Assembly: GCA_016839515.1 (NCBI GenBank)
Contig: JAEOUE010000207.1
Location: forward strand, 1-61,147
Direction of reading: 5' to 3'
Length of the DNA stretch: 61,147 bases
Origin: Candidatus Hodarchaeum mangrovi
GTDB lineage: Archaea > Asgardarchaeota > Heimdallarchaeia > Hodarchaeales > Hodarchaeaceae
Shown here piece after piece: positions 8,522 through 17,854 of the stretch. Within the stretch, counting starts at the first letter, position 1. Every line of letters starts with the position of its first letter. A program made the translations under genes and the position numbers. The notes below the pieces were generated by a model, which saw only the letters and a list, made by a program, of their open reading frames with translations, was not told the origin of the DNA and did not search any database.

Positions 8522-8741
8522 TTCTTGGGTGTTTATAATACCCCTCCTCAATGGGAGAGAAAGGAAACATGGAGTAACTGTAAAAAGACTTCTGTATCTG
8601 TTTTAGGGACCTTATAAACCGTCTACGAAGCAACTTAATGGTGAAAGCAACAATGATGATGCCTCCTACAGATCCCCCGGTTGGTTCAACTTAAAAACAT
8701 CTAAAATTTCCCTCTGGAAATTAAAAATCCCCTCTTTTTTT
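8522..8741 (+). repeat. Small-gene cassette, copy 2
   Basis: Diverged copy of 4886-5098: GGGTGTTTATAATA (TATA-like box at 8532-8540), the core TGTTTTAGGGACCTTATAAA at about 8599-8618, hairpin AATTTCC (8705-8711) with GGAAATT (8716-8722), and a T-run at 8735-8741 abutting the paralogue stop. The frame matching the copy-1 peptide is open from 8584 to 8691 with TAA at 8692-8694, but its only ATG is 8638, giving 18 residues (MVKATMMMPPTDPPVGST). So either the shorter conserved peptide or the RNA itself is the product. Confidence 0.6.
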
Positions 8742-10254
8742 ACTTTAAAAGTGGCGGTTTCCATTTCCTTCCTGTGGGATTGAACCAGTCAAATTGAGGG
8801 GGAACGGGACTATGCTCCGGAAGGACACTGAATATCTCCCATTTCACCCGATAGTCTTGAATCAACTGTTCTACCAAAGCTTTCATTTGGGGATTCAAAA
8901 CTGTTGTAATGATACATGATTGATCAGTTCTTCCAATCTGTGCATAAGGAAGAAGATCTAATAGCCATGTTAGCTGTTGAGTAGACATCAAAGGGAGGAT
9001 TAAAATAAATTCATCAGGAGAATAATCAATACGTAACCGATTTACCATGAACCAGATTGATAATATCTTTTCGTCATATAATGCTTTGAGTATTTCTAGC
9101 TCTTCCTTGTGAATACTAGACTCAAGGGGTAAGGTATCGTACTCATAGGGGCCAAAATATGTACAAAATATTTTTACATAATCTGTAAAAGTTTTTAAAT
9201 GGTCTAGCTGCGCATTTATGTTAAAAATTGTTGATAGAAATGCTGTGGACTGTTTTCGTCTTTTTCGAGGTTTAGAGGTGGACAGACGTTTCATGATAAG
9301 GATTTCTTCGGTCTCTGTTAATGTTTTCCATCCTTTATTTATTTCATATTCACTAAGAGAGGCACTCCAGAAAACTTGCTTTATGGGATTAAATTCTATT
9401 AAATTTATACTGTGTTTATCTAAAAGAAAATCCTTTAGTTCATTTACCTCCTCTTTCGTCGTTATTAAGGTCCCAAAATAATCCTTTGAGTTTGTTCGGG
9501 AACGATATATTCTACTCATTTGAAGAAGGGTATTTTTAGGATCCTTAAAGTTTATTATTTGATTCAGTGACACTCCATTCTCAAGCTTCATTTGAAAATT
9601 TATTCGTTCCAACCCAAATGCAGGTAGATGGTATTGGAGAAGCCAAAGAGAGGTTAATGGTTTAAAAAACCGACGTTGATCTGTTCTTCTGGAATAACCT
9701 TTGATTTGGCTTGCAATTAGCTTTCCTAACCGATTTTGATAGAGTAGATTTATTCCTAAATACTTGCACCCATTATAAACTGCTTTAAGTACCGCTAATT
9801 GATCACTATCTAGTGGAATAATAATTTTAATGGATTTTCGTTGCAATTCTTCCCAAGAACCATCTGTAAGTGGAGTAATCTGTCGGAGTAAGTCAAATCC
9901 TCCCTTTTCATTTCCTGTAGATCGAAGAGAACTAACTAAGTATTGGTAAAATCGTGAGGCATAGAACTTCTCCTCTTCCAATAGCTGACCTGATGTTTCA
10001 AAATATCCAACTGCGAACCAAAGAAAAGGTGTGCTGCGATATAATTCAGTGTAACGATAATTTTTACTAAAATCATTGATCTTCTGAATAAGATTTTCTC
10101 GTTGAAGTTTTGTATCTACTTCATAGAATGAAAGAACTGCAATAAAATCGTTTAATAGAATTTGATCATCTTTTGGATATTTTTGAACAAAATTTGGTAA
10201 CAAATTAAGAATACTATCTAAAAATCGTTTATTACTTCTATCTGGTTCCCTCAT
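8740..10254 (-). CDS. Unknown protein, paralogue 2 of a duplicated ~505-aa family
   Basis: 504 residues, soluble, homologous over its length to the product of 5118-6641 but well diverged (by eye perhaps a quarter identical), so the duplication is not recent. It shares the FLWF motif near residue 80 and WEELQRKS near residue 155, and has its own basic stretch (SKPRKRRKQS) near residue 330 where paralogue 1 has ARKRETKPPP. No known domain is recognised. Conservation of length, of the basic hinge, and of the convergent downstream cassette suggests one function in two versions. ATG 10254 aligns with the paralogue's start. Confidence 0.75.
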   Translation of the reverse strand: MREPDRSNKRFLDSILNLLPNFVQKYPKDDQILLNDFIAVLSFYEVDTKLQRENLIQKINDFSKNYRYTELYRSTPFLWFAVGYFETSGQLLEEEKFYASRFYQYLVSSLRSTGNEKGGFDLLRQITPLTDGSWEELQRKSIKIIIPLDSDQLAVLKAVYNGCKYLGINLLYQNRLGKLIASQIKGYSRRTDQRRFFKPLTSLWLLQYHLPAFGLERINFQMKLENGVSLNQIINFKDPKNTLLQMSRIYRSRTNSKDYFGTLITTKEEVNELKDFLLDKHSINLIEFNPIKQVFWSASLSEYEINKGWKTLTETEEILIMKRLSTSKPRKRRKQSTAFLSTIFNINAQLDHLKTFTDYVKIFCTYFGPYEYDTLPLESSIHKEELEILKALYDEKILSIWFMVNRLRIDYSPDEFILILPLMSTQQLTWLLDLLPYAQIGRTDQSCIITTVLNPQMKALVEQLIQDYRVKWEIFSVLPEHSPVPPQFDWFNPTGRKWKPPLLK

Positions 10255-10403
10255 CTAATATTTCTCTGTAACAATGATAATTAAAATTCTTAAATCATGA
10301 GTTATTTTTATATATTTTTATTAGTTGGAAGCATTTTTCAAATGAACCCCTAGAATCATTTCTAGGTAAATTTTTGAATCCTAAAATAGATAAAATCAGC
10401 ATT

Positions 10404-11870
10404 ATGTTCTTTACAAAAACCCAGTTATTACTCTTTATTTTCATCTTCCAAGGCTTTATCATCCTTTTACCCTCCCTAAGTTTTGAGGAAAAAATTCCAT
10501 TACAAGATCCGACTCCTGATTATATTTTTTATAACGGGACGATAATTACAATGGAAGAAACTCAACTTATAACGGAATCAGTGGCTGTTTTAGGTGATAT
10601 CATTAGTGCTGTTGGAAATGAGAGTGAAACTTTTCGGTTTGCTGATTCCACTACCCAATTTATCAATATGCAAGGAGCAACTTTAGTTCCAGGTTTTATT
10701 GATTCCCACTCACACTGGATTGGTGATCGTGGATTAACAAATATGACTGAACTTACTGATGTTATTGATTCTTTAATTTCCTATGGCTGGACCAGCATTT
10801 CAGAATTATTTGTGAATCAAGATCGATTAAATGAATTACAAGCTGTCGATGAAGCTAATTTATTGAAGATACGCGTTAATTGTTATCTCCCTCTGGGGTA
10901 TGGATTTAATCGGTTTGGGGACTGGTATCAGACCTATACACCTGGCTATGAATATAGTCCCCAATTACGGATCGCAGGGGTTAAATTATTTGCAGATGGG
11001 TGGTATTTAGATCCAGTTAATTATATTAATCAAACTGAAATGAATCAGCTCGTTCAAGAGGCTCATTCTTGGGGTTTTCAAATCGCTACTCATAGTGTGA
11101 CCCCCAATGCGACTGATATTGTACTCAATGCATATGAATCGGTGATAGGTAATGAACCTAACAACTTACGCCATCGTATCGAACATTTGGTTCTCCTCCG
11201 AAATGATCAAATTTTTCGTTTAGCTGAATTGAATATATTAGGTTGTATTCAACTTCCTTGGTTCAATTCGGATTGGAATGATCGTATTGAACCCTTAATC
11301 GGCCGAAAATGGGCTGAAATAACTGGTAGATGGCAGGATCTCCTTAATACTGGTATTCATCTTTTGGGTAGTACTGATTATCCCTATGTTCTAGGGGATA
11401 TTAGAACACCCCTTGGCGCTATCGCTACAGCTGTTACACGGATAGGAACCTTAGGTGACACACCAACCGATTTTATGCTCAACCAAACGATTACCCCTGA
11501 ACAAGCGTTACGAACATTAACAATCGATGGAGCTTATGGCACATTCCAGGAAAATATCAAAGGAAGTATTAAATTTGGCAAATTAGCAGATTTAGTAGTG
11601 CTTTCAGATAATCCACTCACGATTCCAGAGACAGATCTAAAAAATATTGAAGTCTTAATGACAATGATTAATGGGGAATTTGAGTATATTAAACCAGATA
11701 GTCCAGACACCACTTCTAGCCTTTCTAGCACATCGATGATTAGCACAACATCAGGGACATTAGGATCAACTTCCACTACAATTCCTCCCTTAACGACATC
11801 AGCTCCTTTTTTACCATTTATAATTCTTGGTGTTTTATTAATTGGCATAATACGGACTAGGAATAAATAA
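10404..11870 (+). CDS. Secreted, membrane-anchored amidohydrolase (YtcJ/AepA-like)
   Basis: A metal-dependent hydrolase of the amidohydrolase superfamily. Metal-site landmarks are GFIDSHSHW after the first beta strands, a later [13 protein letters not shown] and GSTDYPYV, and the closing [13 protein letters not shown] strand is typical. The start at ATG 10404 gives a signal peptide ([24 protein letters not shown]). The end has an S/T-rich stalk and a hydrophobic segment ([17 protein letters not shown]) followed by RTRNK, so the enzyme is held outside the cell. An upstream in-frame TTG 10374 adds ten residues before the signal peptide and is less likely. The substrate is unknown; imidase or amidase activity is common in this group. 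Confidence 0.82.
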   Translation: MFFTKTQLLLFIFIFQGFIILLPSLSFEEKIPLQDPTPDYIFYNGTIITMEETQLITESVAVLGDIISAVGNESETFRFADSTTQFINMQGATLVPGFIDSHSHWIGDRGLTNMTELTDVIDSLISYGWTSISELFVNQDRLNELQAVDEANLLKIRVNCYLPLGYGFNRFGDWYQTYTPGYEYSPQLRIAGVKLFADGWYLDPVNYINQTEMNQLVQEAHSWGFQIATHSVTPNATDIVLNAYESVIGNEPNNLRHRIEHLVLLRNDQIFRLAELNILGCIQLPWFNSDWNDRIEPLIGRKWAEITGRWQDLLNTGIHLLGSTDYPYVLGDIRTPLGAIATAVTRIGTLGDTPTDFMLNQTITPEQALRTLTIDGAYGTFQENIKGSIKFGKLADLVVLSDNPLTIPETDLKNIEVLMTMINGEFEYIKPDSPDTTSSLSSTSMISTTSGTLGSTSTTIPPLTTSAPFLPFIILGVLLIGIIRTRNK

Positions 11871-11941
11871 TACAGAATTATTTTAATTTCAAGAATAGTA
11901 ATATTGAAGACAACAAAAATTTCTTTTTGGTGTTCATTTAT

Positions 11942-12532
11942 ATGTTTCATGATATTCCGAATAGTATACAAGAAAGAATGAATTACCTAAGAACCTTAGA
12001 TGCTGCAGATCGTAAAGATGGAACTCCTTTACTACAACGGTTACGACAAGTACCCCCTGAAACTGGAAAATTTCTTGCTCTTATTGCATCAAATGCGCCC
12101 AAAGGACAGTTTATTGAAATAGGTACAAGTGGTGGGTATTCAACTTTATGGATAATTCTTTCTTGTATGAAAATAGAAAGAAAAATCAAGACATTTGAAG
12201 TCCTTAAAGAAAAGGTACAATTAGCAAAAGAAACATTCAGAGTAGCTCAAGTAGAACCATATGTTGAATTAATTTTTGGGGATGCACGAGACTATTTGGA
12301 AAAAACTGAAGAAATTGCATTCTGTTTTTTAGATGCAGAGAAAGAATATTATAAGGCATCTTATGATTTAATCATTCCAAAAATGGTAAAAGGTGCATTT
12401 CTTATCGCTGATAACGCTATCAGCCATAAAGAGGATTTAAAACCAATGTTAAACCAAGCTATGACGGATAAGCGCATAGATTCTCTGATCGTTCCAATAG
12501 GAAGTGGTTTACTGTTTTGTAGAAAACAATGA
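11942..12532 (+). CDS. SAM-dependent O-methyltransferase (COMT-like)
   Basis: About 196 residues. [15 protein letters not shown] near residue 60 is the SAM-binding glycine loop, followed by the acidic strand [17 protein letters not shown], and [11 protein letters not shown] with the metal-binding aspartate region of the Mg-dependent COMT/CCoAMT family; LIADNAI continues the pattern. ATG 11942 is preferred over the upstream TTG 11927 because the first conserved helix begins shortly after. The gene follows the secreted hydrolase by about 70 bp, possibly in one transcript. The acceptor substrate is unknown. Confidence 0.82.
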   Translation: MFHDIPNSIQERMNYLRTLDAADRKDGTPLLQRLRQVPPETGKFLALIASNAPKGQFIEIGTSGGYSTLWIILSCMKIERKIKTFEVLKEKVQLAKETFRVAQVEPYVELIFGDARDYLEKTEEIAFCFLDAEKEYYKASYDLIIPKMVKGAFLIADNAISHKEDLKPMLNQAMTDKRIDSLIVPIGSGLLFCRKQ

Positions 12533-12632
12533 ACTATTAATTCTCAAAAAAAATAAAAAAGACTAAGATAGTCCAAATTTAGGGTAATTACGATTTTGAA
12601 TCGTAAAAAGAAATAGCTTAAGGAGAGATAAA

Positions 12633-13094
12633 TTATATTTCCGATTCTAGAAAAATAATTGACTCTTTCTCCTTAAATCTTAATTTATTCTTAAATAGGT
12701 TCAGGGAAGGCGTATTATCGCCTTGGATATCAGCTACAAGCTTTTTATATTCTTTTGCTCGATAAATATCAATCAGAGCTTTAGCAAGTTCCTGTGCATA
12801 CCCCTTACCACGGTAGCTCTTGTCCACTGCAATCCACTCGAAATAACCAACATCGGTTAGATGTTCATAACTAGGATGGCCTATGGCAAAACCAATGACT
12901 TTTTTTCGAAAAGTTGCAACCAAGGATAGCTCAGGATATTCTTCTATAATCTTACTTAGCCCTGTCAATGTCCAGTAGCTATAAGCATAAGCTTTTTCAC
13001 TACCTTTTTCCTTTATGTAAGCTGTAACTCCGAGTTTAAAAACCGCAGGGATGTCTTCTATTTCCATTTTTCTTATAACTATTCCAACAGTCAA
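12633..13094 (-). CDS. GNAT N-acetyltransferase
   Basis: 153 residues of a single GNAT domain: IRKMEIEDIPAVFKLG at the start, FEWIAVDKSYRGKGYAQELAKAL as motif A with the R-x-x-G-K-G acetyl-CoA loop, and DNTPSLNLFKNKLRFKEKE as motif B. It resembles RimI-type protein acetyltransferases but the substrate cannot be told. The TTG start (13094) lies one base after the stop of the 735-aa membrane protein gene, with GAGGT a few bases upstream, so translation is probably coupled. Confidence 0.82.
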   Translation of the reverse strand: MTVGIVIRKMEIEDIPAVFKLGVTAYIKEKGSEKAYAYSYWTLTGLSKIIEEYPELSLVATFRKKVIGFAIGHPSYEHLTDVGYFEWIAVDKSYRGKGYAQELAKALIDIYRAKEYKKLVADIQGDNTPSLNLFKNKLRFKEKESIIFLESEI

Positions 13095-13095
13095 T

Positions 13096-15303
13096 TCATG
13101 CTACCTCTGAAATTATTGTCTTCCCTTTTTTTTTACTTTCACGTGATTCCACGAAAATTGATCCTCTGGACTTAAAATACCCCCAAGCAAGCCAAAGTAG
13201 GATTAAAGCTGAAAAGAGAAGCACGATTATTATTACAGTAAGTTTAATCGGTTCCTGAATCTCTAAAGGAACATTTAAGGCTGATAGAAAACTATCAAGT
13301 AATGATATCTGAGCAAATCCTGCAATTAAAAGAGTTACAACTTTTATCAACCTTTGTTGACTCTGAGAGACTTTTTCATTGTACTTTGAGAGGATATCAT
13401 CAGCAGTTCTAACTATTCCTTTTTGTGATTCTTTCACCATGTTAAGCTTCTGCTCTAGAGACTGTACAATAGGATCAATTCCAGTATTGTCAATCAAAGT
13501 GGTCATAAATTCAGAATGATCAAAAAATCTAAGCGTACCTTGATTTCTTAGCAGTTGAATAGACTGAAGTGCCAATAACTCAAATTCTGTAATTTCAATT
13601 GACCTTTTTCGTATTTTTGTGATGGCATCAGTCATTTTTGATATTTTAACCTGTTCTAAAGATCTTTTTGCCTCTTGAACTTGGAGAATTAATGAAGAAC
13701 GAACTTTTTCAGCCATAATATCAAAACTAATAATTAGTGTTGAAATCTCATTGACAAGTCGTGCACAAGCCATAATCTGTTGTATGATCCAATCAGGGTC
13801 ATCTGGCATAAATACAATTAAATTATGCCGTGTTTGGATAATTAGATCAACCTCATGATTTCTAATCTCTGCTAGATTTGTCCAAGGTTTTTCTGACTTT
13901 TGAATCCAGTCATCTAGAGCAGATCGTCCTTCAAATAGAGGTATTACAATTCCTTTGAAATCAGGACTCCTTTGTAAGTCTTTGTAATGATTTACAGGTT
14001 CAGTTGTGCCATTAAACGAATTTTTAAGACAAATTTTTCTAATTAAAATCCTTGAAAACCAAGTTCTTTCATGTTCTCTTGGTACCTTGTCCATATGAAA
14101 ATCTTCTAAAGTTTTGGAAGTTTGTTTCCATCCCTTATGGAAATTTATTAACAAATCCTCAAGTTCAATACAAATTTTCTCTAGTTTGTCATATTTTTCA
14201 TCATTCCAAGAAATAACTGTTGTTCCCGTCTGTGGACTAACCAATTGTTGTAATGTCCGTAAATCAGATACATTAAGATTAAAATCATTCAAATCAAATG
14301 AAAAGGTTATAATAGCAATTCCAAATCTTCTAATATAAAATTCAGGCTGAAATTTCAGGGTATGTCCTTTAAACTCAAGTGTTCCTTCTTCCAAGATGAG
14401 ATGAAAATTATCAGCATATTCACTTCCTATTGTGGTCTGTAAAAAGTCATCAAGGCCATCAATACCGGCAGCAACAATAGAAACTTTAGAATTGAATAGT
14501 TTCTTTGAGATCTCTTCTATAGGTTCTTTTGCATACTCATTCAAAATATAATTGGCAAAATCTCCCCCTATATAGACACTTAAAGAGAGGACATGAAATG
14601 AGTCAGTAATAAGAATTTGAGGATCATTTTTATCAATAATTGCCTTTTTTTGAATAAGATTTTGTAGAAATGCATTCACTTCGGTATATGGAATTACACT
14701 ACCTAATTCTTTTAATTTAATAACAAAATTATTGAGCTTTAATATTCGATCGTTATATTCAGCATTAAACTGTTTCGGATCTGTGGTTTGCAAGAATATT
14801 GTTTCGGCATATTCAGCCATTCCAGCCTGATAATAATAGTACTCCTCCAGTTTATCTTTCATTTTTGAAAGGATTGATTTAGCATCGATTTCTTCTGGAT
14901 ATAATTCTAATGTTTTTTTAGAGATATTTGCTGCCTCTTTGGCATATTTTGCCATTTTTTGGGGATTATTCCCTATCAAACCATTTTCAACCTCAACAGC
15001 CCGTTTTACAACTTCAGAGAGTGCAGAAAAGCTTTTTACTAGAATTAATTCATGATCTTTAAGCTCATCGAATAGATCATTGAAAAATTGAATACTCTGA
15101 TCTAATTTTTCAATGATTGAATAGTAATTATAGCTTTTTTCCCACTCATCATTTGCTTCAGCAAATTTCTTTATTCCAAGAATAATATTCAAGGAAGTCT
15201 CGAAAAGTTCTTTTCTTTTTATTTCTTCATCACAACAAAGAATGATTGATTCATATTCTTCCTCAAAATAGAGTTCTAAAATATCATCAGGTAGGTTAAA
15301 CAT
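13096..15303 (-). CDS. Large tail-anchored membrane protein of unknown function (735 aa)
   Basis: The first ~150 residues are helical and TPR-like (repeated ESIILCCDEEIKRKE and YNYYSIIEKL patterns). A mixed alpha/beta middle follows, then a long coiled-coil-prone stretch (about 540-650) and two hydrophobic helices near 654-677 and 686-709, with a basic tail. The body should therefore be cytoplasmic and anchored at its carboxy end, a layout vaguely like CorA or RMD1 proteins but without their motifs. It is coupled to a GNAT gene. The function is unknown. Confidence 0.65.
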   Translation of the reverse strand: MFNLPDDILELYFEEEYESIILCCDEEIKRKELFETSLNIILGIKKFAEANDEWEKSYNYYSIIEKLDQSIQFFNDLFDELKDHELILVKSFSALSEVVKRAVEVENGLIGNNPQKMAKYAKEAANISKKTLELYPEEIDAKSILSKMKDKLEEYYYYQAGMAEYAETIFLQTTDPKQFNAEYNDRILKLNNFVIKLKELGSVIPYTEVNAFLQNLIQKKAIIDKNDPQILITDSFHVLSLSVYIGGDFANYILNEYAKEPIEEISKKLFNSKVSIVAAGIDGLDDFLQTTIGSEYADNFHLILEEGTLEFKGHTLKFQPEFYIRRFGIAIITFSFDLNDFNLNVSDLRTLQQLVSPQTGTTVISWNDEKYDKLEKICIELEDLLINFHKGWKQTSKTLEDFHMDKVPREHERTWFSRILIRKICLKNSFNGTTEPVNHYKDLQRSPDFKGIVIPLFEGRSALDDWIQKSEKPWTNLAEIRNHEVDLIIQTRHNLIVFMPDDPDWIIQQIMACARLVNEISTLIISFDIMAEKVRSSLILQVQEAKRSLEQVKISKMTDAITKIRKRSIEITEFELLALQSIQLLRNQGTLRFFDHSEFMTTLIDNTGIDPIVQSLEQKLNMVKESQKGIVRTADDILSKYNEKVSQSQQRLIKVVTLLIAGFAQISLLDSFLSALNVPLEIQEPIKLTVIIIVLLFSALILLWLAWGYFKSRGSIFVESRESKKKGKTIISEVA

Positions 15304-15596
15304 GATTTCTGGTTTTTTTTTTGATCTATTAAAATGTTTTATTGCAAGAGGTTCAATCTTAATTCCATTATCAAAACTCTAAAACCTCATCAACAGATGT
15401 ATCAGAATCAAAGATTATTTTACACTATCAGTCTCAAAAGTATTGATAAGTCTTTAAATGGAATGAATTAAGGCAAAACTATTTAATCTTTAGTTTTCTT
15501 TATTTTTTCACCAGTTCTGGGAACTGTTTTAATATAACGTCTTATTTGGCAATAAATTTTAATATTTTCAGGTTTTTTTCTTAGGTTAGATCGTCT

Positions 15597-16421
15597 ATGT
15601 TCAAAATAGGGTTAACAATCCAAAAATTTGGAACAACTAATCCATCCAGTTTGGTCAAGTTTGCTGCTTTTATCCGTTTAGAACATATTGAATTTGATAT
15701 TTCCGTTTTTGATGACATTGAGGCAGTAATCCCTGTTCTTAAATCAAAACAAACCGCTATTCATGCTCCATATTATGAGGATTATAAATTAGACCTTTCT
15801 TCTAAAAACCCTGAGTTAGATTCTCTCATAGAGAATATTATTAATTATCAAAAGGAATTAGAAATTATTGGAGTAATAGTACATCCTCCTGTAGATCCTA
15901 AAGGCGATCTTGATCTCTATTACCAACGATTAGATCATTTACCTGTTCTACCACTCCTTGAAAATATGCCCCATCAACCTTGGAATCAATTTCTTCTTCA
16001 ATTTCATACCACTCAAGAAAATATATCCCACTCTCTAGGATTTTGCTTTGATATCCCTCATTCCTATATAACTAATGAAGATCAATTCTTAAACCTACCA
16101 GATTCTTTAATTAACTTATTGAAACAAAATTATGGTTATATACACATTTCAGGGGGAAATAAAAATAAAGATACCCATTTTGCACTTTTATCAGAAGGAG
16201 AAATGCCCATTCCTCCAATTAAAACATTTTTAAGAAAACTTCCATTTAAAGGAACTGTAACCATGGAACTTGCCCCTCGCAATTTTAATGAAATTGATAA
16301 AATGCTTCGATCTTATTCTCAGATGCTTGGTATAGCAAAAAAACCCCTGAAAAAACTTGAAAATGAAATTAAGCGCCCATTTCTTATGAAAAAAATCCGA
16401 AAATTTTCCAGTGGTTCTTAA
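15597..16421 (+). CDS. Sugar phosphate isomerase/epimerase-like TIM-barrel protein
   Basis: 274 residues of the xylose isomerase-like / AP endonuclease 2 superfamily. Landmarks are IEFDISVFDD, AIHAPYYED (metal-site His), GVIVHPPVDP, LPLLENMP (Glu), GFCFDIPHSY (Asp, His), YIHISGG and a closing strand VTMELAP (Glu). These are the usual metal-binding strand ends, so a divalent-metal enzyme is likely. Whether it acts on a sugar, on myo-inositol or on DNA cannot be told. It stands alone between a divergent gene and the SatD-like operon. Confidence 0.78.
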   Translation: MFKIGLTIQKFGTTNPSSLVKFAAFIRLEHIEFDISVFDDIEAVIPVLKSKQTAIHAPYYEDYKLDLSSKNPELDSLIENIINYQKELEIIGVIVHPPVDPKGDLDLYYQRLDHLPVLPLLENMPHQPWNQFLLQFHTTQENISHSLGFCFDIPHSYITNEDQFLNLPDSLINLLKQNYGYIHISGGNKNKDTHFALLSEGEMPIPPIKTFLRKLPFKGTVTMELAPRNFNEIDKMLRSYSQMLGIAKKPLKKLENEIKRPFLMKKIRKFSSGS

Positions 16422-16491
16422 AATTCATGAAAGTAGTAAAAGTAATAAAAGAATTTATTCAAAAATGTCAATAATATTTAGTTGAATTATT

Positions 16492-16519
16492 CAAAGTCAA
16501 TTGATTTCTGTTGACTTTG
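16492..16519. promoter_or_regulatory. Inverted repeat upstream of the SatD-like operon
   Basis: CAAAGTCAA (16492-16500) and TTGACTTTG (16511-16519) form a perfect 9-bp inverted repeat with a 10-nt loop, and a third TTGACTT lies at 16626-16632, about 50 bp before the start codon at 16682. It may be an operator for the downstream helix-turn-helix protein, or a terminator for the upstream gene, although no long T-run follows. Confidence 0.45.
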
Positions 16520-16669
16520 TTAAGAATTTAACTTATTTAGAGTTATGATTAGATCAGCAATAACATGATTGGAGATATATGGCAATATAATTTTGTTGAC
16601 AAATTAAGAGTAAATGTTATAAAGTTGACTTAACTAAAATAAATTAAGAAAGATAATATTTTGAATTAA

Positions 16670-16675
16670 GGTGAT
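16670..16675 (+). promoter_or_regulatory. Ribosome-binding site deciding a TTG start
   Basis: GGTGAT lies 6 nt before TTG 16682 and matches the archaeal anti-Shine-Dalgarno core; this supports the TTG as the real start. Confidence 0.7.
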
Positions 16676-16681
16676 ACTTAC

Positions 16682-17290
16682 TTGACCTACTTTATTGTTA
16701 CTGGTGATTTAATTGCATCTCGTGAGATTCCTAACCGTGCTCAAATTCAAAAAGACCTACAAAAAACTCTTGAAGACATAAATAATCGATTTGCTAAAAA
16801 TATAGTTTGTCCTTTTGTCATTGGATGGGGAGATGCATTTCAAGGAGCATTAGTTTCGCTTTCAGGACTATATGATATTATTGAATCTTTTGAAAACCAG
16901 CTTACTATTAAATTTCGATGTGGAATTGGTATTGGGGAAATTTCGACAGATTTTAAATTAAATCCGCTGGAAATGGATGGCCCAGCATTTCATGCCTCTC
17001 AATTTGCCTTAGCTGAAGCGAAGAAGAACCAAAACTTTGTCTGGATCAAATCTGAACGCGGACAATTTGATATGATTATTAACACACTTTGGCTTCTTCT
17101 TTCTACCATTAAATCTGGTTGGACAGAACGTCAATGTGAAGTTATCCAACTACGTCGTATGAGTCTAACATATGTAGAGATAGGCAGGAAACTTGGAATC
17201 ACCAAACAAGCAGTTTACAATATTCTTAAAAGTGCTCAATGGGAGGCTGTAGAGCATGGGATTAATACTCTAAATCATTTAGAATACTAA
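16682..17290 (+). CDS. SatD-like protein with C-terminal helix-turn-helix
   Basis: 202 residues. It starts with FIVTGDLIASREIPNRAQIQKDL and has VIGWGDAFQGAL, FRCGIGIGEIST and GPAFHASQFALAEAK, all landmarks of the SatD family. The end (about 155-190) is a helix-turn-helix, SLTYVEIGRKLGITKQAVYNILK. SatD proteins are usually followed by a DUF3307 membrane protein; the next gene, 13 nt downstream, looks like the carboxy half of DUF3307. The family is poorly understood. The resemblance of the core to a nucleotide cyclase-like fold is suggestive only. Confidence 0.78.
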   Translation: MTYFIVTGDLIASREIPNRAQIQKDLQKTLEDINNRFAKNIVCPFVIGWGDAFQGALVSLSGLYDIIESFENQLTIKFRCGIGIGEISTDFKLNPLEMDGPAFHASQFALAEAKKNQNFVWIKSERGQFDMIINTLWLLLSTIKSGWTERQCEVIQLRRMSLTYVEIGRKLGITKQAVYNILKSAQWEAVEHGINTLNHLEY

Positions 17291-17303
17291 TTTTACAGAT
17301 TAA

Positions 17304-17720
17304 ATGGAGAAAAAAATTATGGTACCTCTTGAAGTAATAATTCTTTACCTTATAGGAATTTATATGATAGTAGTAGGGGGAGGTGTCGTCTTTGTTTCGT
17401 TTACTTTGAGGATTTTACGAATGTTCCAAGCTGATAAGGATAATATGACTAAAAACATTACGAAGGGATTACGGGGTGCTGGAATTTTTGTTGGTATATT
17501 AGAACGTGCCATCGTTCTAACTTTAAGTCTATTAAACCAATTTGGGGCAATTTCCTTCGTTTTCTTGGCTAAATCTATGGCTCGGTTTAAACAGCTTGAA
17601 CAAAGAGATTTTGCTGAATATTATTTAATTGGAACACTGACCAGTTTTTTTATTGCTTTATTAGGGGGAGTTCTTGCTCAGGCACTCTATCAAGTTCTGA
17701 TAGTCCCTTTCTTTCCATAA
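17304..17720 (+). CDS. DUF3307-like membrane protein, SatD partner
   Basis: 138 residues with hydrophobic segments at about 7-31, 55-70, 75-90 and 108-135. The stretch GLRGAGIFVGILERAIVLTL...LAKSMARFKQLEQRDFAEYYLIGTLTSFFIALLGG follows the pattern of the carboxy-terminal half of DUF3307 proteins (ER, AKS-RF, AEY-IGT-S). It sits directly downstream of the SatD-like gene, as DUF3307 does elsewhere. The usual amino-terminal half of DUF3307 is missing and is replaced by a single membrane helix. The function is unknown. Confidence 0.65.
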   Translation: MEKKIMVPLEVIILYLIGIYMIVVGGGVVFVSFTLRILRMFQADKDNMTKNITKGLRGAGIFVGILERAIVLTLSLLNQFGAISFVFLAKSMARFKQLEQRDFAEYYLIGTLTSFFIALLGGVLAQALYQVLIVPFFP

Positions 17721-17854
17721 AATCTGAGGATATGTTGATTAAATGTACTGAAGGAACAATTAGAAATAAGAAGAACATAAAGATGTATTTTTTTTCAATA
17801 CAATCTTAGTGTGCTAATATACTCTCACAGATAAAGATCCTTGAATATAAGCTG

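Noticed and set aside
10374-10403. TTG 10374 as start of the amidohydrolase
   Set aside because: It puts ten polar residues before an otherwise standard signal peptide; ATG 10404 is more natural.
11534-11971. 145-aa minus-strand frame
   Set aside because: Shadow of the amidohydrolase carboxy end; its composition mirrors the S/T-rich stalk.
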